Of a stretch of DNA of 64,000 nt, positions 51,593 to 60,904 are shown piece after piece (position 1 is the first letter of the stretch; each line of letters begins with the position of its first letter). Below the pieces are notes generated by a model that had not been told where the DNA came from, made no database searches, and was given only the letters and a program-made list of their open reading frames with translations. Source of the stretch: Symbiopectobacterium purcellii_A (GTDB lineage Bacteria > Pseudomonadota > Gammaproteobacteria > Enterobacterales > Enterobacteriaceae); assembly GCF_052050035.1 (NCBI RefSeq), contig NZ_CP189882.1, forward strand, positions 5,084,001-5,148,000. The letters are read 5' to 3'. Both the position numbers and the translations under genes were made by a program.

Positions 51593-52613
51593 ATGAGCTA
51601 TTCAATTGATTTTAGACGTAAAGTGATATCTACACGGAAAAACGAAGGGTTGAGTATCCGAGAAACAGCGAAGCAATTTCGGATTGGCCCTGCCTCTATA
51701 TCGCGTTGGATTAATCAAATAGAGTCAAAAGCATCGACCACGCGTCAGCGAAAGATCGATAAATCCGAGTTGATAAAAGATGTTGAACAATATCCAGATG
51801 CTTACCAAAAAGAACGTGCAGAGCGTTTTGGCGTTTGTCAGAAGGCCATTTGGCAAGCGCTTAAAAAGCTGGGATTGACCTATAAAAAAAACTCTACGTC
51901 ATCCGAAAGCCGACGAAAACGCCCGGCAGGGGCTTTGTTGAATAATTTAAGATACTGATTTATATAAGCATTATAAAATTTCAACGACTAATTTTTCCTC
52001 TCGGAATGCTTTTTATTGTGCTAACTATTTGATTTGTCGTTCTAACAAAATACATTCTCTGTAAATGCATTCTAACTAAAGAAGATGTAAATCAAACGGT
52101 TAAATTATTCAACAAAGCCCCCGGCAGGGATTTCAACAAAAAAAACAACAGTATGAAAAAGAAGGTAAACCTATTGTTTTTATTGATGAAAGTGGTTTTT
52201 CACACGATGCCCCACGGACTCACGGCTATTCCCCAAAAGGTCAACGGTGTTTTGGCCTGAAGAACTGGGGAGCTAGGGGAAGAACAAATGTTATCGGCGC
52301 TTTATTAGGCACAACGCTGTTTGCTATCGGATTATTTGATATCAATATTAACAGCGATGTTTTCTATGCCTGGGTCACACAAGTCCTTATCCCAGTACTC
52401 CCTAAAAACAGTGTAATCATGATGGACAATGCCACTTTTCACAAAAAACATAATATTCAACAAGTCATCATCGATGCAGGGTATATGGTGGAGTATTTGC
52501 CTACATATTCGCCAGATCTTAACCCAATTGAGCATAAATGGGCACAAGCAAAAAGCAAAAAAAGAGAGATGGGTTGCGATACAGAGAGTTTGTTCTCAGT
52601 CCATATGGTGTAA
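51593..52613 (+). pseudogene. IS630 transposase, copy B, interrupted
   Basis: The two-frame transposase is the same as copy A, but M189 breaks it 8 bases before the A8 shift site. It cannot give full-length protein. Confidence 0.9.
51931..52119 (-). repeat. M189 repeat, copy 6
   Basis: Flanked by CCCGGCAGG (51922-51930, 52120-52128), inside the IS630 transposase. Confidence 0.95.
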
Positions 52614-52686
52614 TCAAAATTAAGTCGCTTGGCTATAACACCGACATCTCTTTACTGAGTGACTCACGGAGATCGCGATCAAGATT

Positions 52687-53723
52687 AAACTAGTTGCTGA
52701 ATAGAGACTTGCATTTTTTGTCAGGCTATTGAGAATAAAAAGAGGTTTAACTTAGAGAATAAAGGTTTGAAATGATCAACAAAGAGCGGTTGTTACGAGA
52801 TAATCGTTTATGTAAAGCAATCATTGGATTATCAGTCGAAGAATTGAAAAATTTAGCCGCTGAATTTTCAGCTTGTTATTTGATTTATCGGAAAAAGAAT
52901 CGAAAAGATCACGAGCGGCAGATGGGTGCAGGGCAGAAAGGATTTATCCCAACCCCATTAGATAAACTGCTTTTTATTTTATTGTATTTAAAATGTTATC
53001 CGACCTATGATTTGCAAGGACTTCTTTTTGGTTTAGATAGAACACGGGTATGTCGCTGGGTAAAAATATTATTGCCGGTTTTAGAGATGACCTTGGGGCG
53101 AGAATGTGTTTTGCCCGCTCGTCAAATTCGCTCTGCTGAGGAATTTTTTCGCGCCTTTCCTGGAGTTAAAGACGTCTTTATTGATGGGACAGAGCGACCT
53201 GTCCAAAAGCCTAAGAATCTGCGTCGGCGAAAAAAAATGTATTCGGGAAAGAAAAGACAGACCACTCGAAAAGGGCTTATTATGACTGACGAAACAAGGC
53301 AAATTGGATTTATCCCCATGAGCAAAAATGGGCGCCGTCACGATAAACGCTTACTCGATAAAGTCGATATAATTCGCCATATTCCTCCTGAGGTAACCAT
53401 CTGGGCAGATACCGGTTTTCAAGGTATAGATAAACAGCATCCTAATACACAAATCCCAAAAAAAGGAACTCGAAAAAGACCTTTATCGCCTGAACAAAAA
53501 CAAGAAAATAAAATAATCTCGGGCATCCGTATTACAGTTGAACACGCCATCGCGGGTATCAAGCGCCTCGGTTGCATGACCCAAATTTTACGGAATCGTA
53601 GACCCTTTATTGATGATACCTTCTTACTCCTTAGCGCCGGTCTTTGGAATTTCCATCTCAGAACAGCGTAAAATTTACTTCAATCACCGAAACACCCTTA
53701 TTTCACTATTAAGCAACACGCTT
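52687..53723 (+). mobile_element. IS5-family (ISL2-like) element, copy A (1037 bp)
   Basis: Complete element flanked by ATT (52684-52686, 53724-53726), inserted in the ABC ATPase gene between the codons for DEPLSN and LDRDLRES. Confidence 0.92.
52772..53671 (+). CDS. ISL2-like IS5-family transposase, intact
   Basis: The 299 residues have an N-terminal helix-turn-helix (FGLDRTRVCRWVKILLPVLE) and a DDE_4-type core: KDVFIDGTERPVQKPKNLRR, VTIWADTGFQGIDKQHPN and ITVEHAIAGIKRLGCMTQIL. A TTT-rich leader and TTGAA precede the ATG. Confidence 0.9.
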   Translation: MINKERLLRDNRLCKAIIGLSVEELKNLAAEFSACYLIYRKKNRKDHERQMGAGQKGFIPTPLDKLLFILLYLKCYPTYDLQGLLFGLDRTRVCRWVKILLPVLEMTLGRECVLPARQIRSAEEFFRAFPGVKDVFIDGTERPVQKPKNLRRRKKMYSGKKRQTTRKGLIMTDETRQIGFIPMSKNGRRHDKRLLDKVDIIRHIPPEVTIWADTGFQGIDKQHPNTQIPKKGTRKRPLSPEQKQENKIISGIRITVEHAIAGIKRLGCMTQILRNRRPFIDDTFLLLSAGLWNFHLRTA

Positions 53724-54075
53724 ATTGGAAAGCGGTTCATCGAACAGCAGGATTCGTGGCTCAGCCACGACGGCACGCGCCAAAGCGACGCGCTGTTGTT
53801 GCCCACCCGACAACGCGGCGGGATAGCGATCGGCCAAGGCATACAGCCCAACACGCTCCAAAGCGGCATCCGTTTTCTCTTTACGGCACGCCGCGTTTAG
53901 TCCGCGCATCTTCAACGGAAAGGCAACGTTCTCACGCACCGTCATATGCGGCCATAACGCATAATCCTGAAAAACCATGCCTAAATCACGTTGCTCCGGC
54001 GGTGCGCTAAAACGCGCCTCAGCGACCCGAACGCCAGCAAAGTCGATGCTGCCATCCGTCGGTTGCATCAGCCCT

Positions 54076-55178
54076 GCCCCATTCCCACTCGAAACGCAAC
54101 AAAGTGACCCACTTGCCAGAGTCGGATAAAATCACCGTTCTGGCCATACTGGAGAGCCTGTTGCATGCAGGGAAAACATCTGACTCACAAAGAACGGTTC
54201 TACATCGAAAAGCGGCGTGGTGAAGGTGTCAACCAAGCTACCATCGCCAGAGAGCTTGCTCTGCCTCGCTCGACCATCAGCAGGGAACTCAGACGCAATA
54301 CCGACCCTACTTTCAATGGTGTCTACTGCTGTAGAAGGGCGGACACTCTGGCCCGGGAACGCCGTCATAAGCCTCTGCCAAACAATGCTTTTTACCCGTT
54401 GGAGCCACACATTCAGAACTTCATCAGGCAGGCGCTTTCCACTCACTCTTCACCTGAAATCATCAGTGGCCGTTTGCACCTGGAATTCGGTATATCTGTC
54501 AGCAAGAATACGCTATATCGCTATATCCTGCAGGAGAGACAGGCTGGCGGGGAGCTATATCAGCAACTTCCTCATCGGGGAAAACGTTACAGGTACAATG
54601 CCGAAAACCTCAAATCAGGCCCTATTCCCAACCGTGTTGGTATTGAGTATCGCCCAGCTCAAGCCGAGCTTAAACAGGAGCCTGGCCACTTCGAAATTGA
54701 CACTATTTTTGGCAAAGACCAGAAGTCATTCTTGTTAACCATCGTAGATAAAGCATTGAAAACCGTCATCATTCGCAAACTGCCTAATAAGCGTGCGGAG
54801 ACTGTGGTTGCTGCTTTCAGGGACATTGAAGCTAATACCTTTTGCAAGTTTAAGACCCTAACAGCTGATAACGGCCCTGAATTCGCTCTGCACGAGCAAA
54901 TTACTCAAATCACAGGGGCGCAGGTCTACTTTGCCCATCCTTATCATTCCTGGGAGAGGGGCTTGAATGAGCACACCAACGGGCTGATACGACGTTTTTA
55001 CCCAAAGGGAACAGACTTCAGTCAGGTCAGTCATCGTAAGATTGCCGAACTCGAACACATACTCAATACAAGGGGCAGAAAATCGCTGGGCTATCGTTCC
55101 CCCAATGAGGTATTTTTAACGCACTTACTGGTGGCATAACCCTCTACCGCTTTGTTGCGTTTCGAGTGGGAATGGGGC
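54076..55178 (+). mobile_element. IS30-family element, copy A
   Basis: Ends GCCCCATTCCCACTCGAAAC and the complement of GCCCCATTCCCACTCGAAAC are near-perfect inverted repeats, with CCT on both sides. It joins the ABC ATPase gene on the left to an IS427-type remnant on the right. Confidence 0.9.
54165..55139 (+). CDS. IS30 transposase, intact
   Basis: The 324 residues start MQGKHLTHKERFYIEKRRGE with a helix-turn-helix (VNQATIARELALPRSTISRE). The DDE core is GHFEIDTIFGKDQKSFLLTI, LTADNGPEFALHEQI and WERGLNEHTNGLIRRFYP. This is the only complete IS30 gene visible. Confidence 0.93.
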   Translation: MQGKHLTHKERFYIEKRRGEGVNQATIARELALPRSTISRELRRNTDPTFNGVYCCRRADTLARERRHKPLPNNAFYPLEPHIQNFIRQALSTHSSPEIISGRLHLEFGISVSKNTLYRYILQERQAGGELYQQLPHRGKRYRYNAENLKSGPIPNRVGIEYRPAQAELKQEPGHFEIDTIFGKDQKSFLLTIVDKALKTVIIRKLPNKRAETVVAAFRDIEANTFCKFKTLTADNGPEFALHEQITQITGAQVYFAHPYHSWERGLNEHTNGLIRRFYPKGTDFSQVSHRKIAELEHILNTRGRKSLGYRSPNEVFLTHLLVA

Positions 55179-55415
55179 CCTAGTGAGCGACCCAGGCTGT
55201 TATCGTTGGTAATATAGGGATGTTTTTTTGAGCGCCAGCCGCACATTTGAGCGCACGGATATTGCTGCCATCCAGCGCAGTGGCTGACCAGTCAACAAGT
55301 CCATGAGCATCAAGAAATGAAAGTAACCTATTAAAAATAATGTTAATAACGCCAGACTTTGACCATCTATTGAAACGGTTATAAACGGTTTTCCATGGGC
55401 CGTAACGTTCAGGTA

Positions 55416-56295
55416 TAGCTAAACGACTTAATTTTGATTACATTATTTAAATGAGCTATTCAATTGATTTTAGACGTAAAGTGATATCTACACGGAAAAA
55501 CGAAGGGTTGAGTATCCGAGAAACAGCGAAGCAATTTCGGATTGGCCCTGCCTCTGTATCGCGTTGGATTAATCAAATAGAGTCAAAAGCATCGACCACG
55601 CGTCAGCGAAAGATCGATAAATCCGAGTTGATAAAAGATGTTGAACAATATCCAGATGCTTACCAAAAAGAACGTGCAGAGCGTTTTGGCGTTTGTCAGA
55701 AGGCCATTTGGCAAGCGCTTAAAAAGCTGGGATTGACCTATAAAAAAAACTCTACGTCATCCGAAAGCCGACGAAAACGCCCGGCAGGGATTTCAACAAA
55801 AAAAACAACAGTATGAAAAAGAAGGTAAACCTATTGTTTTTATTGATGAAAGTGGTTTTTCACACGATGCCCCACGGACTCACGGCTATTCCCCAAAAGG
55901 TCAACGGTGTTTTGGCCTGAAGAACTGGGGAGCTAGGGGAAGAACAAATGTTATCGGCGCTTTATTAGGCACAACGCTGTTTGCTATCGGATTATTTGAT
56001 ATCAATATTAACAGCGATGTTTTCTATGCCTGGGTCACACAAGTCCTTATCCCAGTACTCCCTAAAAACAGTGTAATCATGATGGACAATGCCACTTTTC
56101 ACAAAAAACATAATATTCAACAAGTCATCATCGATGCAGGGTATATGGTGGAGTATTTGCCTACATATTCGCCAGATCTTAACCCAATTGAGCATAAATG
56201 GGCACAAGCAAAAAGCAAAAAAAGAGAGATGGGTTGCGATACAGAGAGTTTGTTCTCAGTCCATATGGTGTAATCAAAATTAAGTCGCTTGGCTA
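55416..56295 (+). mobile_element. IS630-family element, copy C (880 bp)
   Basis: Complete, with TA on both sides, inserted at CAGGTAAATCACGCC of the IS427-type element. Confidence 0.93.
55451..56273 (+). CDS. IS630 transposase, copy C, two frames
   Basis: Frame 1 (55451-55816) gives the helix-turn-helix part and frame 2 (from about 55800 to 56273) gives the DDE part. The shift site is the eight-A run at 55797-55804, exactly as in copy A. Otherwise unbroken. Confidence 0.85.
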
Positions 56296-56517
56296 TAAAT
56301 CACGCCATGGGGCACCTGAACACAGTATCCAGAACATGCCGTTGACGATTTTGCGATGTTCTGCCCATGGCCGGCCTGCCTGCGGAGATGTCAAAACGGT
56401 TGGTAACAAGGGCTCAATGATTGCCCATGCTTCATCAGAAAGATCGTAGCGAGCCATAATCCAAAGTGTCTTAGAAACAGATGGATACTATAGCTCAAGC
56501 AATTAAGGGACACAGCC

Positions 56518-57029
56518 TAGCGCGGTGAATAGACACGGGTGTTCTATCTGGCATAGACAGATTATAAAGCAATTCATCGCGCATTGCAGGCTCGATGATT
56601 GAACATGCGCTTAACCACGACAACGGTTACTGACAGTGACCATGTCGACACCACTGAAATTGCTGGTGCAGTATCAATCCCAGTCGCCGGGTTTACGGGC
56701 AGTGGCGGATGTTGTACGCTTTGGTCGCTGTCCGACATTGCCGCTGAGTCCGAGTAATGATGTTTCTGCGGTCTAGACTAGTGCATATTTGTCGACTAAA
56801 CAGCCATTTTGCTGCTAAATGCAGCGAGAGTTGCAAATAATGAGCGGTCGTGGTGAGCTTTTGAGCATTCGGTTTTATCCCGGCGACAAAGGGCTTGCCA
56901 TCAGCACGTAACCAGTCCATAATAGCGTCCATTCCTTAAACGTAAATGAAAAAATCTTATTTAATCAATAAGTTATAAGTAAGAGATTATTGATTCGGCC
57001 TAAAGCAGCGGGCCGATAAGCAGAATAAA
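56518..57029. other. Degraded sequence before tRNA-Cys, no confident gene
   Basis: A + frame from 56642 (MSTPLKLLVQYQSQSPGLRA, about 45 residues) and a minus frame at 56693-56932 (MDAIMDWLRADGKPFVAGIK) are both short and unrecognised. In E. coli glyW precedes cysT and leuZ, but no tRNA-Gly is visible here. I take this as eroded remnant sequence. Confidence 0.4.
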
Positions 57030-57103
57030 GGCGCGTTGGCAGAGTGGCCATGCAGCGGATTGCAAATCCGCCCACCTCGGTTCGACTCCGGGACGCGCCT
57101 CCA
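57030..57103 (+). tRNA. cysT: tRNA-Cys (anticodon GCA)
   Basis: GGCGCGTTGGCAGAGTGGCC at the start and GGACGCGCCTCCA at the end form the acceptor stem with encoded CCA. The loop TTGCAAA carries GCA. It lies 6 bases before tRNA-Leu, the E. coli cysT-leuZ order. Confidence 0.96.
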
Positions 57104-57109
57104 ATTTTC

Positions 57110-57196
57110 GCCCGGGTGGTGAAATCGGTAGACACAAGGGATTTAAAATCCCTCGGCGTACGCGCTGTGCGGGTTCAAGTCCCGCCCCGGGCACCA
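57110..57196 (+). tRNA. leuZ: tRNA-Leu (anticodon UAA), likely attachment site
   Basis: GCCCGGGTGGTGAAATCGGT pairs with CCCGGGCACCA at the 3' end, and the loop TTTAAAA carries UAA. Its 3' end faces the integrase that ends at 57312, so it is the probable att site of prophage 2. Confidence 0.95.
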
Positions 57197-57238
57197 TCAT
57201 TTAAGTTAATAAAAACAATTAGTTATAAATATTATTAC

Positions 57239-57261
57239 GCCACCGCAAGGTGGCTTTTTTT
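57239..57261 (+). terminator. Terminator after tRNA-Leu
   Basis: GCCACC-GCAA-GGTGGC followed by seven T. Confidence 0.9.
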
Positions 57262-57311
57262 CTTCAACAACCACCATTTCATAATATCCTTTCATAATAT
57301 TATTGCTGTCG

Positions 57312-58322
57312 TCACTGCCCACCAACAACCGGAACAATAGCTATCTTTCGGTCATACCGGGCGGTTTGTTCGATGTTTTTATGACCCGATATAGCTTGTT
57401 TCTCATAGAGATTGCCTTTCAAATCTGAAATTCCTTTGGCCTTTAGATCGTGGAACGTAAAGTCAAAGCTCAGTGCGGGAAAACGCTCTTTTGCTTCTTG
57501 CTTTGCTTTGCGCCAGCGGCTGTTAAAACCATCACGGGTGTATTTTCCTCCGGCTGGTTGATGGATAACGTACAGGCTACTCATTCCATCATTCAGAGGC
57601 AGTGATTGCGCAAGTTTCATAACGGTTTCCAGGCGAGGACTCCATGCTTTAATTTGTGCTACCGCTGTTTTACTTTGTTTAATCAGAATGCCGTCATCCA
57701 ATATTTGGCCCTTTTTGATTTCCAATACATCGTTTTGACGTGCACAGCAAAGGTAGGCAAGCTCCATGGCAACCTTCACTACATCCGGTGCAACAGAATA
57801 GAGCGCTTGATATTCTTCGTGCGTGATGTATCGATCTCGGCTCACCTCCTTGTATTGCCTTACACCCTTGGTAGGATTCCCTTTGACCATGCCTCGCTCA
57901 TATGCCCAACGATAGGCGCGTGACATAAAAGCCTTTTCCCGGTTGGCTTGCGTGCGGCTTTTAACACCTCGTTTATCCATATATCGGCGTACGTGCTCAG
58001 GCTTTATAGCATCAGAGGGCATTTGTCCAAAAACCGCGAGAACTTTAGCGGAGTATTTACGGTAGTCTTTCTGCGTCTCAGGTGCCAATTCATAAAAATC
58101 ACCTGACTTGAAAAAACGCTCGACTAATCCAGAAAACAATGAATCATCTGGGCGATCATTGATAAGTGCTTCCCATGCAGTCCACACCTGCGCTTGGGTA
58201 CTGGTTTTGTCACACAGGCGGATATTCCCGCCGCCTTTAGGGTGATATTCATACGCTGAACGTCCGAGGTATACCCTCGGAGGCATCCATGTATCTTCTT
58301 TGTTTTTTCTGGCTTTTGGCAT
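57312..58322 (-). CDS. Tyrosine recombinase integrase of prophage remnant 2
   Basis: The 336 residues follow the same plan as the integrase at 17448: catalytic Arg in LAYLCCARQNDV (unusually CCARQ for CAARIG), FHDLKAKG, SGHKN and ARYDRK at the C-terminus. Core-binding domain at about 60-150 with PEHVRRYMDKRGVKSRTQAN. It starts 1 base from the DUF4224 stop and ends close to tRNA-Leu. The frame is intact. Confidence 0.87.
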   Translation of the reverse strand: MPKARKNKEDTWMPPRVYLGRSAYEYHPKGGGNIRLCDKTSTQAQVWTAWEALINDRPDDSLFSGLVERFFKSGDFYELAPETQKDYRKYSAKVLAVFGQMPSDAIKPEHVRRYMDKRGVKSRTQANREKAFMSRAYRWAYERGMVKGNPTKGVRQYKEVSRDRYITHEEYQALYSVAPDVVKVAMELAYLCCARQNDVLEIKKGQILDDGILIKQSKTAVAQIKAWSPRLETVMKLAQSLPLNDGMSSLYVIHQPAGGKYTRDGFNSRWRKAKQEAKERFPALSFDFTFHDLKAKGISDLKGNLYEKQAISGHKNIEQTARYDRKIAIVPVVGGQ

Positions 58323-58555
58323 TAATCGAGTGCTCCAAAGTTTGGCTCAGGATTGCCACAACCGATTATTTTCTGACGTTGCGACAATGGGTTGTTGAAG
58401 TGCTCCCACGTTGTTCGAGGGCGACCATCACGCCGAGTTATAAAAAATATACCAGCATCACGCAAGGATCTGCATTGCTTTGATGGGTTTTTATAACCGG
58501 TCAGCGTTTCAATGTCAGCATCAGAAATGATGTCGTTTTCTGGCGAGTCAGACAT
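58322..58555 (-). CDS. DUF4224 excisionase-like protein, prophage 2
   Basis: The start at 58555 (MSDSPENDIISDADIETLTG) is preferred because it overlaps the stop of the upstream gene (TGATAATG context). The motif LTGYKNPSKQCRSLRDAG, then FFITRRDGRPRTTWEHF is shared with the protein at 17230. It is the likely directionality factor of the neighbouring integrase. Confidence 0.75.
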   Translation of the reverse strand: MSDSPENDIISDADIETLTGYKNPSKQCRSLRDAGIFFITRRDGRPRTTWEHFNNPLSQRQKIIGCGNPEPNFGALD

Positions 58556-58784
58556 TATCACCCCCCGCATCATCACAGCTTTTACAGTAAGCAATACGTC
58601 CAGCGTGAGTTAGAGCGTAATGCTCCCACGTCATCAGCCCCCACGCCGATTGCTGGCTTTCTTTCCGGTGTTCCAGTCGTCCATCGGCGGCAAGCTTGGC
58701 GACCAGTTTCGATTTCGACTGGAACGCCACGCCGCGTTCGAGTGAAGCGGCTTTATTAGCCGCTGTTAAGTAGAGGTTAGTCAT
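58548..58784 (-). CDS. Hypothetical phage protein (78 aa)
   Basis: Starts MTNLYLTAANKAASLERGVA and contains a C-terminal CKSCDD pair that could bind metal. The family is not recognised. It lies in a compact operon between the exonuclease module and the excisionase, as accessory genes do in lambda-type recombination regions. Confidence 0.45.
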   Translation of the reverse strand: MTNLYLTAANKAASLERGVAFQSKSKLVAKLAADGRLEHRKESQQSAWGLMTWEHYALTHAGRIAYCKSCDDAGGDNV

Positions 58785-58788
58785 GGGA

Positions 58789-59082
58789 TTAATCCGCCCT
58801 GATAGCTGTTACCAGTTGTTTGACGTCGAGAACATCCCTGTCTAGTTTCATTGCGACGCTTCTGAAATTGCAATCCCGCTTTTTCTCCATCACGAACTGA
58901 ATTTCCCAAATCTCCCATGCCAGTTTCGGTTTGTGTCGTTTATTTTCTATTTCCTCGGCAGCGCGCTGGGCTTTAAGTGGGTTATTTGTGAAAGTTTTAT
59001 CAGGGAGCAACCATGCTCCGTATGAGTCGTAATATCTGATTTTCGTGCCGCCGACTTTTATGTCGTCAGTATTATTTTCCAT
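58789..59082 (-). CDS. Hypothetical phage protein (97 aa)
   Basis: The start at 59082 (MENNTDDIKVGGTKIRYYDS) avoids overlap with the exonuclease gene. The C-terminal half is a helical, basic segment (MEKKRDCNFRSVAMKLDRDV). No family recognised. Confidence 0.45.
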   Translation of the reverse strand: MENNTDDIKVGGTKIRYYDSYGAWLLPDKTFTNNPLKAQRAAEEIENKRHKPKLAWEIWEIQFVMEKKRDCNFRSVAMKLDRDVLDVKQLVTAIRAD

Positions 59083-59099
59083 ATCAGCCTCGCATATGG

Positions 59100-59780
59100 T
59101 TAACGCCACTGTTCTCCGAATTTGAATCCGATTTCATTAAGTGATAAATCCATCTTCTCGATGAAGTCAGGAACCATTTCGTTAAAGTCGCTCATGTAGG
59201 TTTCATCGCGCTCAATAACAACATGGTGGATACCTTCACGCTTCATGCGCGGGTCGTAATTAGCGAAATACCATGCATCCTTTCCAGTTACCCACATACT
59301 GAATTGCACCTGAGCCATGTACATTGACTTGACGGCATCCAATCCGCCAAGCCTGAACCGCATGAAATCGCGAGAGGTGAAAGGGCATTTAAGCTCCAGT
59401 CCGAATCCATTACTGCATAGGCCATCAGGAGAGCACGCCACGCGCATTTCCTCATCTCGATAGATGATTGGCGCAGATGCAACGGTAACGCCTGCTGTGA
59501 ACTCAAAAACCGTTCTGGCGTCGTCCTCATGCTCTTTACCCCATGCCAACGCCTTAGCGTTAACCTCTGGCGCTACGCCAGTGCAAACCTCCGCCAATAA
59601 CGTCAGGAAGTAGGACATTTTCATGTCCGTCCATTTCTTCCCGCTGCGTGGTTTTGAAATAACGTTATGCACGCCTGAGGCGGTGATCACCCCCAGTCGC
59701 AGGCGCTGCCAGTCATAGCTTCCTTGCTCAACCTGCAGCACATCTATCCCTGTGCGCTCCATGATGATTTCTGGTGTCAT
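59100..59780 (-). CDS. Lambda-type exonuclease (YqaJ family)
   Basis: The 226 residues equal the length of lambda Exo and match the YqaJ recombinase pattern: QGSYDWQRLRLGVITASGVH at residue 20, ALAWGKEHEDDARTVFEF, then SPDGLCSNGFGLELKCPFTS with the catalytic D/ELK triad. It degrades one strand of linear DNA from 5' to 3' and hands the product to Bet. The start overlaps the Bet gene end by 4 bases. The frame is intact. Confidence 0.92.
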   Translation of the reverse strand: MTPEIIMERTGIDVLQVEQGSYDWQRLRLGVITASGVHNVISKPRSGKKWTDMKMSYFLTLLAEVCTGVAPEVNAKALAWGKEHEDDARTVFEFTAGVTVASAPIIYRDEEMRVACSPDGLCSNGFGLELKCPFTSRDFMRFRLGGLDAVKSMYMAQVQFSMWVTGKDAWYFANYDPRMKREGIHHVVIERDETYMSDFNEMVPDFIEKMDLSLNEIGFKFGEQWR

Positions 59781-59993
59781 GCTGCCGCCTTATTTTTCAG
59801 GAACCCTAGAGCCTTAACCGCCTCAACCTCTGTTAAATCCTTCGCCTCACGCAGTTCACGCCGGAATATTTTTGAGCACAGCGGCAACAGGTCGTCGTCC
59901 CACGTTTTATCCATGGATGTGAGCATGTCGCTGATGGTTTGCAGTATGTCCAGATTGGCAGGCGTAACGTCGCGCTCTGGCTGGCGCTCGGCT
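59777..59993 (-). pseudogene. Bet/RecT-type annealing protein, C-terminal remnant
   Basis: About 60 residues survive, ending DDDLLPLCSKIFRRELREAK, DLTEVEAVKALGFLKNKAAA. This is the usual tail of the Bet protein encoded before lambda-type exonucleases. Upstream it is fused to IS30 sequence at about 59993, so the annealing domain is lost and the recombination pair is broken. Confidence 0.65.
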
Positions 59994-60904
59994 GTTCTAC
60001 CATCAGCAGGGAACTCAGACGCAATACCGACGCCGCTTTCAACGGGGTCTATTCCTGCAGAAGGGCCGAAACGTTGGCCAGAGGGCGGCGGCAGAAAACA
60101 CGGCCGGACAGCGTGATTAACCAGCTTGAACCGCACATTCAGGACTTTATCAGAACGGCGCTGTCTACCCACACCTCACCTGAGGTCATCAGTGGGCGCC
60201 TGGTCCTGGAATTTGGCCTGTCCGTCAGCAAGAACTCGCTCTATCGCTATATCCAGCAGGAGCGCCGGGCCGGCGGTGAGCTGTATCAGCAGCTCCCTCA
60301 TCGGGGTAAACGGTATAACTATAAGACCGATGAGAACAAACGCGGTCCTATTCCCAACCGTGTTGGCATTGAGCAGCGGCCGGCCGTTGCTGACCTCAAG
60401 CAGGAACCCGGGCATTTCGAGATTGACACCATCTTTGGCAAAGATCAGAAATCATTCCTGCTGACGGTGGTCGATAAAGCCGTCAAGCTGGTCATCATTC
60501 GCAAACTGCCCAACAAGCGAGCAGAGACAGTGGTAGCGGCCTTCAGGGACATCGTTGCCAATACCTTCTGCGAGTTTAAAACCCTGACTGCTGACAACGG
60601 TTCTGAATTTTCCCAGCACGGGGAAATTACAAAAGTCACGGGGGCACCGGTCTACTTTGCCCGGCCATATCATTCCTGGGAACGCGGGTTGAATGAGCAT
60701 ACCAACGGGCTGATACGGCGTTTTTACCCGAAGGGAACGGACTTCAATTATGTCACCCATCGCAAGGTTGCAGCACTCGAACACCTGCTCAATACGCGAG
60801 GCCGAAAATCGCTGGGTTATCGTTCTCCAAATGAGGTATTTTTAACGCACTTACAGGCGGCATAATGCCCTACCGTTTTGTTGCGTTTCGACTGGGAATG
60901 GGGC
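59994..60904 (+). mobile_element. IS30-family element, copy B, 5'-truncated
   Basis: It begins inside the transposase at TTCTACCATCAGCAGGGAAC and runs to the right end GAATGGGGC. The first 60 or so codons and the left end are missing; the left end of the same sequence variant appears at 63757. Confidence 0.9.
59998..60865 (+). pseudogene. IS30 transposase, copy B, N-terminally truncated
   Basis: The authentic frame starts at STISRELRRNTDAAFNGVYS and ends FLTHLQAA. The DDE region is complete (EIDTIFGKDQ, TADNGSEFSQH, LNEHTNGLI), but the DNA-binding head is missing. Confidence 0.88.

Larger units (their letters stand above)
51558..52635 (+). mobile_element. IS630-family element, copy B, with M189 inside
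   Basis: Length is 1078, or 880 without M189 and its duplication. TA flanks both ends. The transposase N-terminal frame (51593) is cut at RPAG. Confidence 0.92.
51117..54075 (-). pseudogene. ABC transporter ATP-binding protein, five insertions
   Basis: Reading leftwards from the IS30 junction: AGLMQPTDGSIDFAGVRVAE, the Q-loop (LGMVFQDYALWPHMTVRENV), the signature LSGGQQQRVALARAVV and Walker B RILLFDEPLSN. It then continues across ISL2, IS630, M92 and M189 as LDRDLRESLSKEMSV, LRQLGTTAVYVTHDREEANT, MADADATLSAGQLVS and TLDAE-stop. The N-terminal Walker A is lost at the IS30 end. It fits an iron- or phosphonate-type importer with the downstream permease. Confidence 0.85.
55179..56517 (-). mobile_element. 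IS427-type IS5-family remnant, copy 1, with IS630 inside
   Basis: Two pieces (55179-55415 and 56296-56517) rejoin over IS630 copy C and match copy 2 at 60905. The N-terminal transposase frame MARYDLSDEAWAIIEPLLPT is at the right end, here with PTVLTSPQAGRPWAEHRKIV. The 3' part is cut by IS30. Confidence 0.85.

Noticed and set aside
52687..53723. IS elements plus the tRNA-Ser as a composite transposon with cargo
   Set aside because: The two ISL2-like copies have different, self-consistent 3-bp duplications, so they inserted separately.
56642..56932. Two overlapping short frames before tRNA-Cys as genes
   Set aside because: Neither has a recognisable family, a convincing ribosome site or conserved neighbours.
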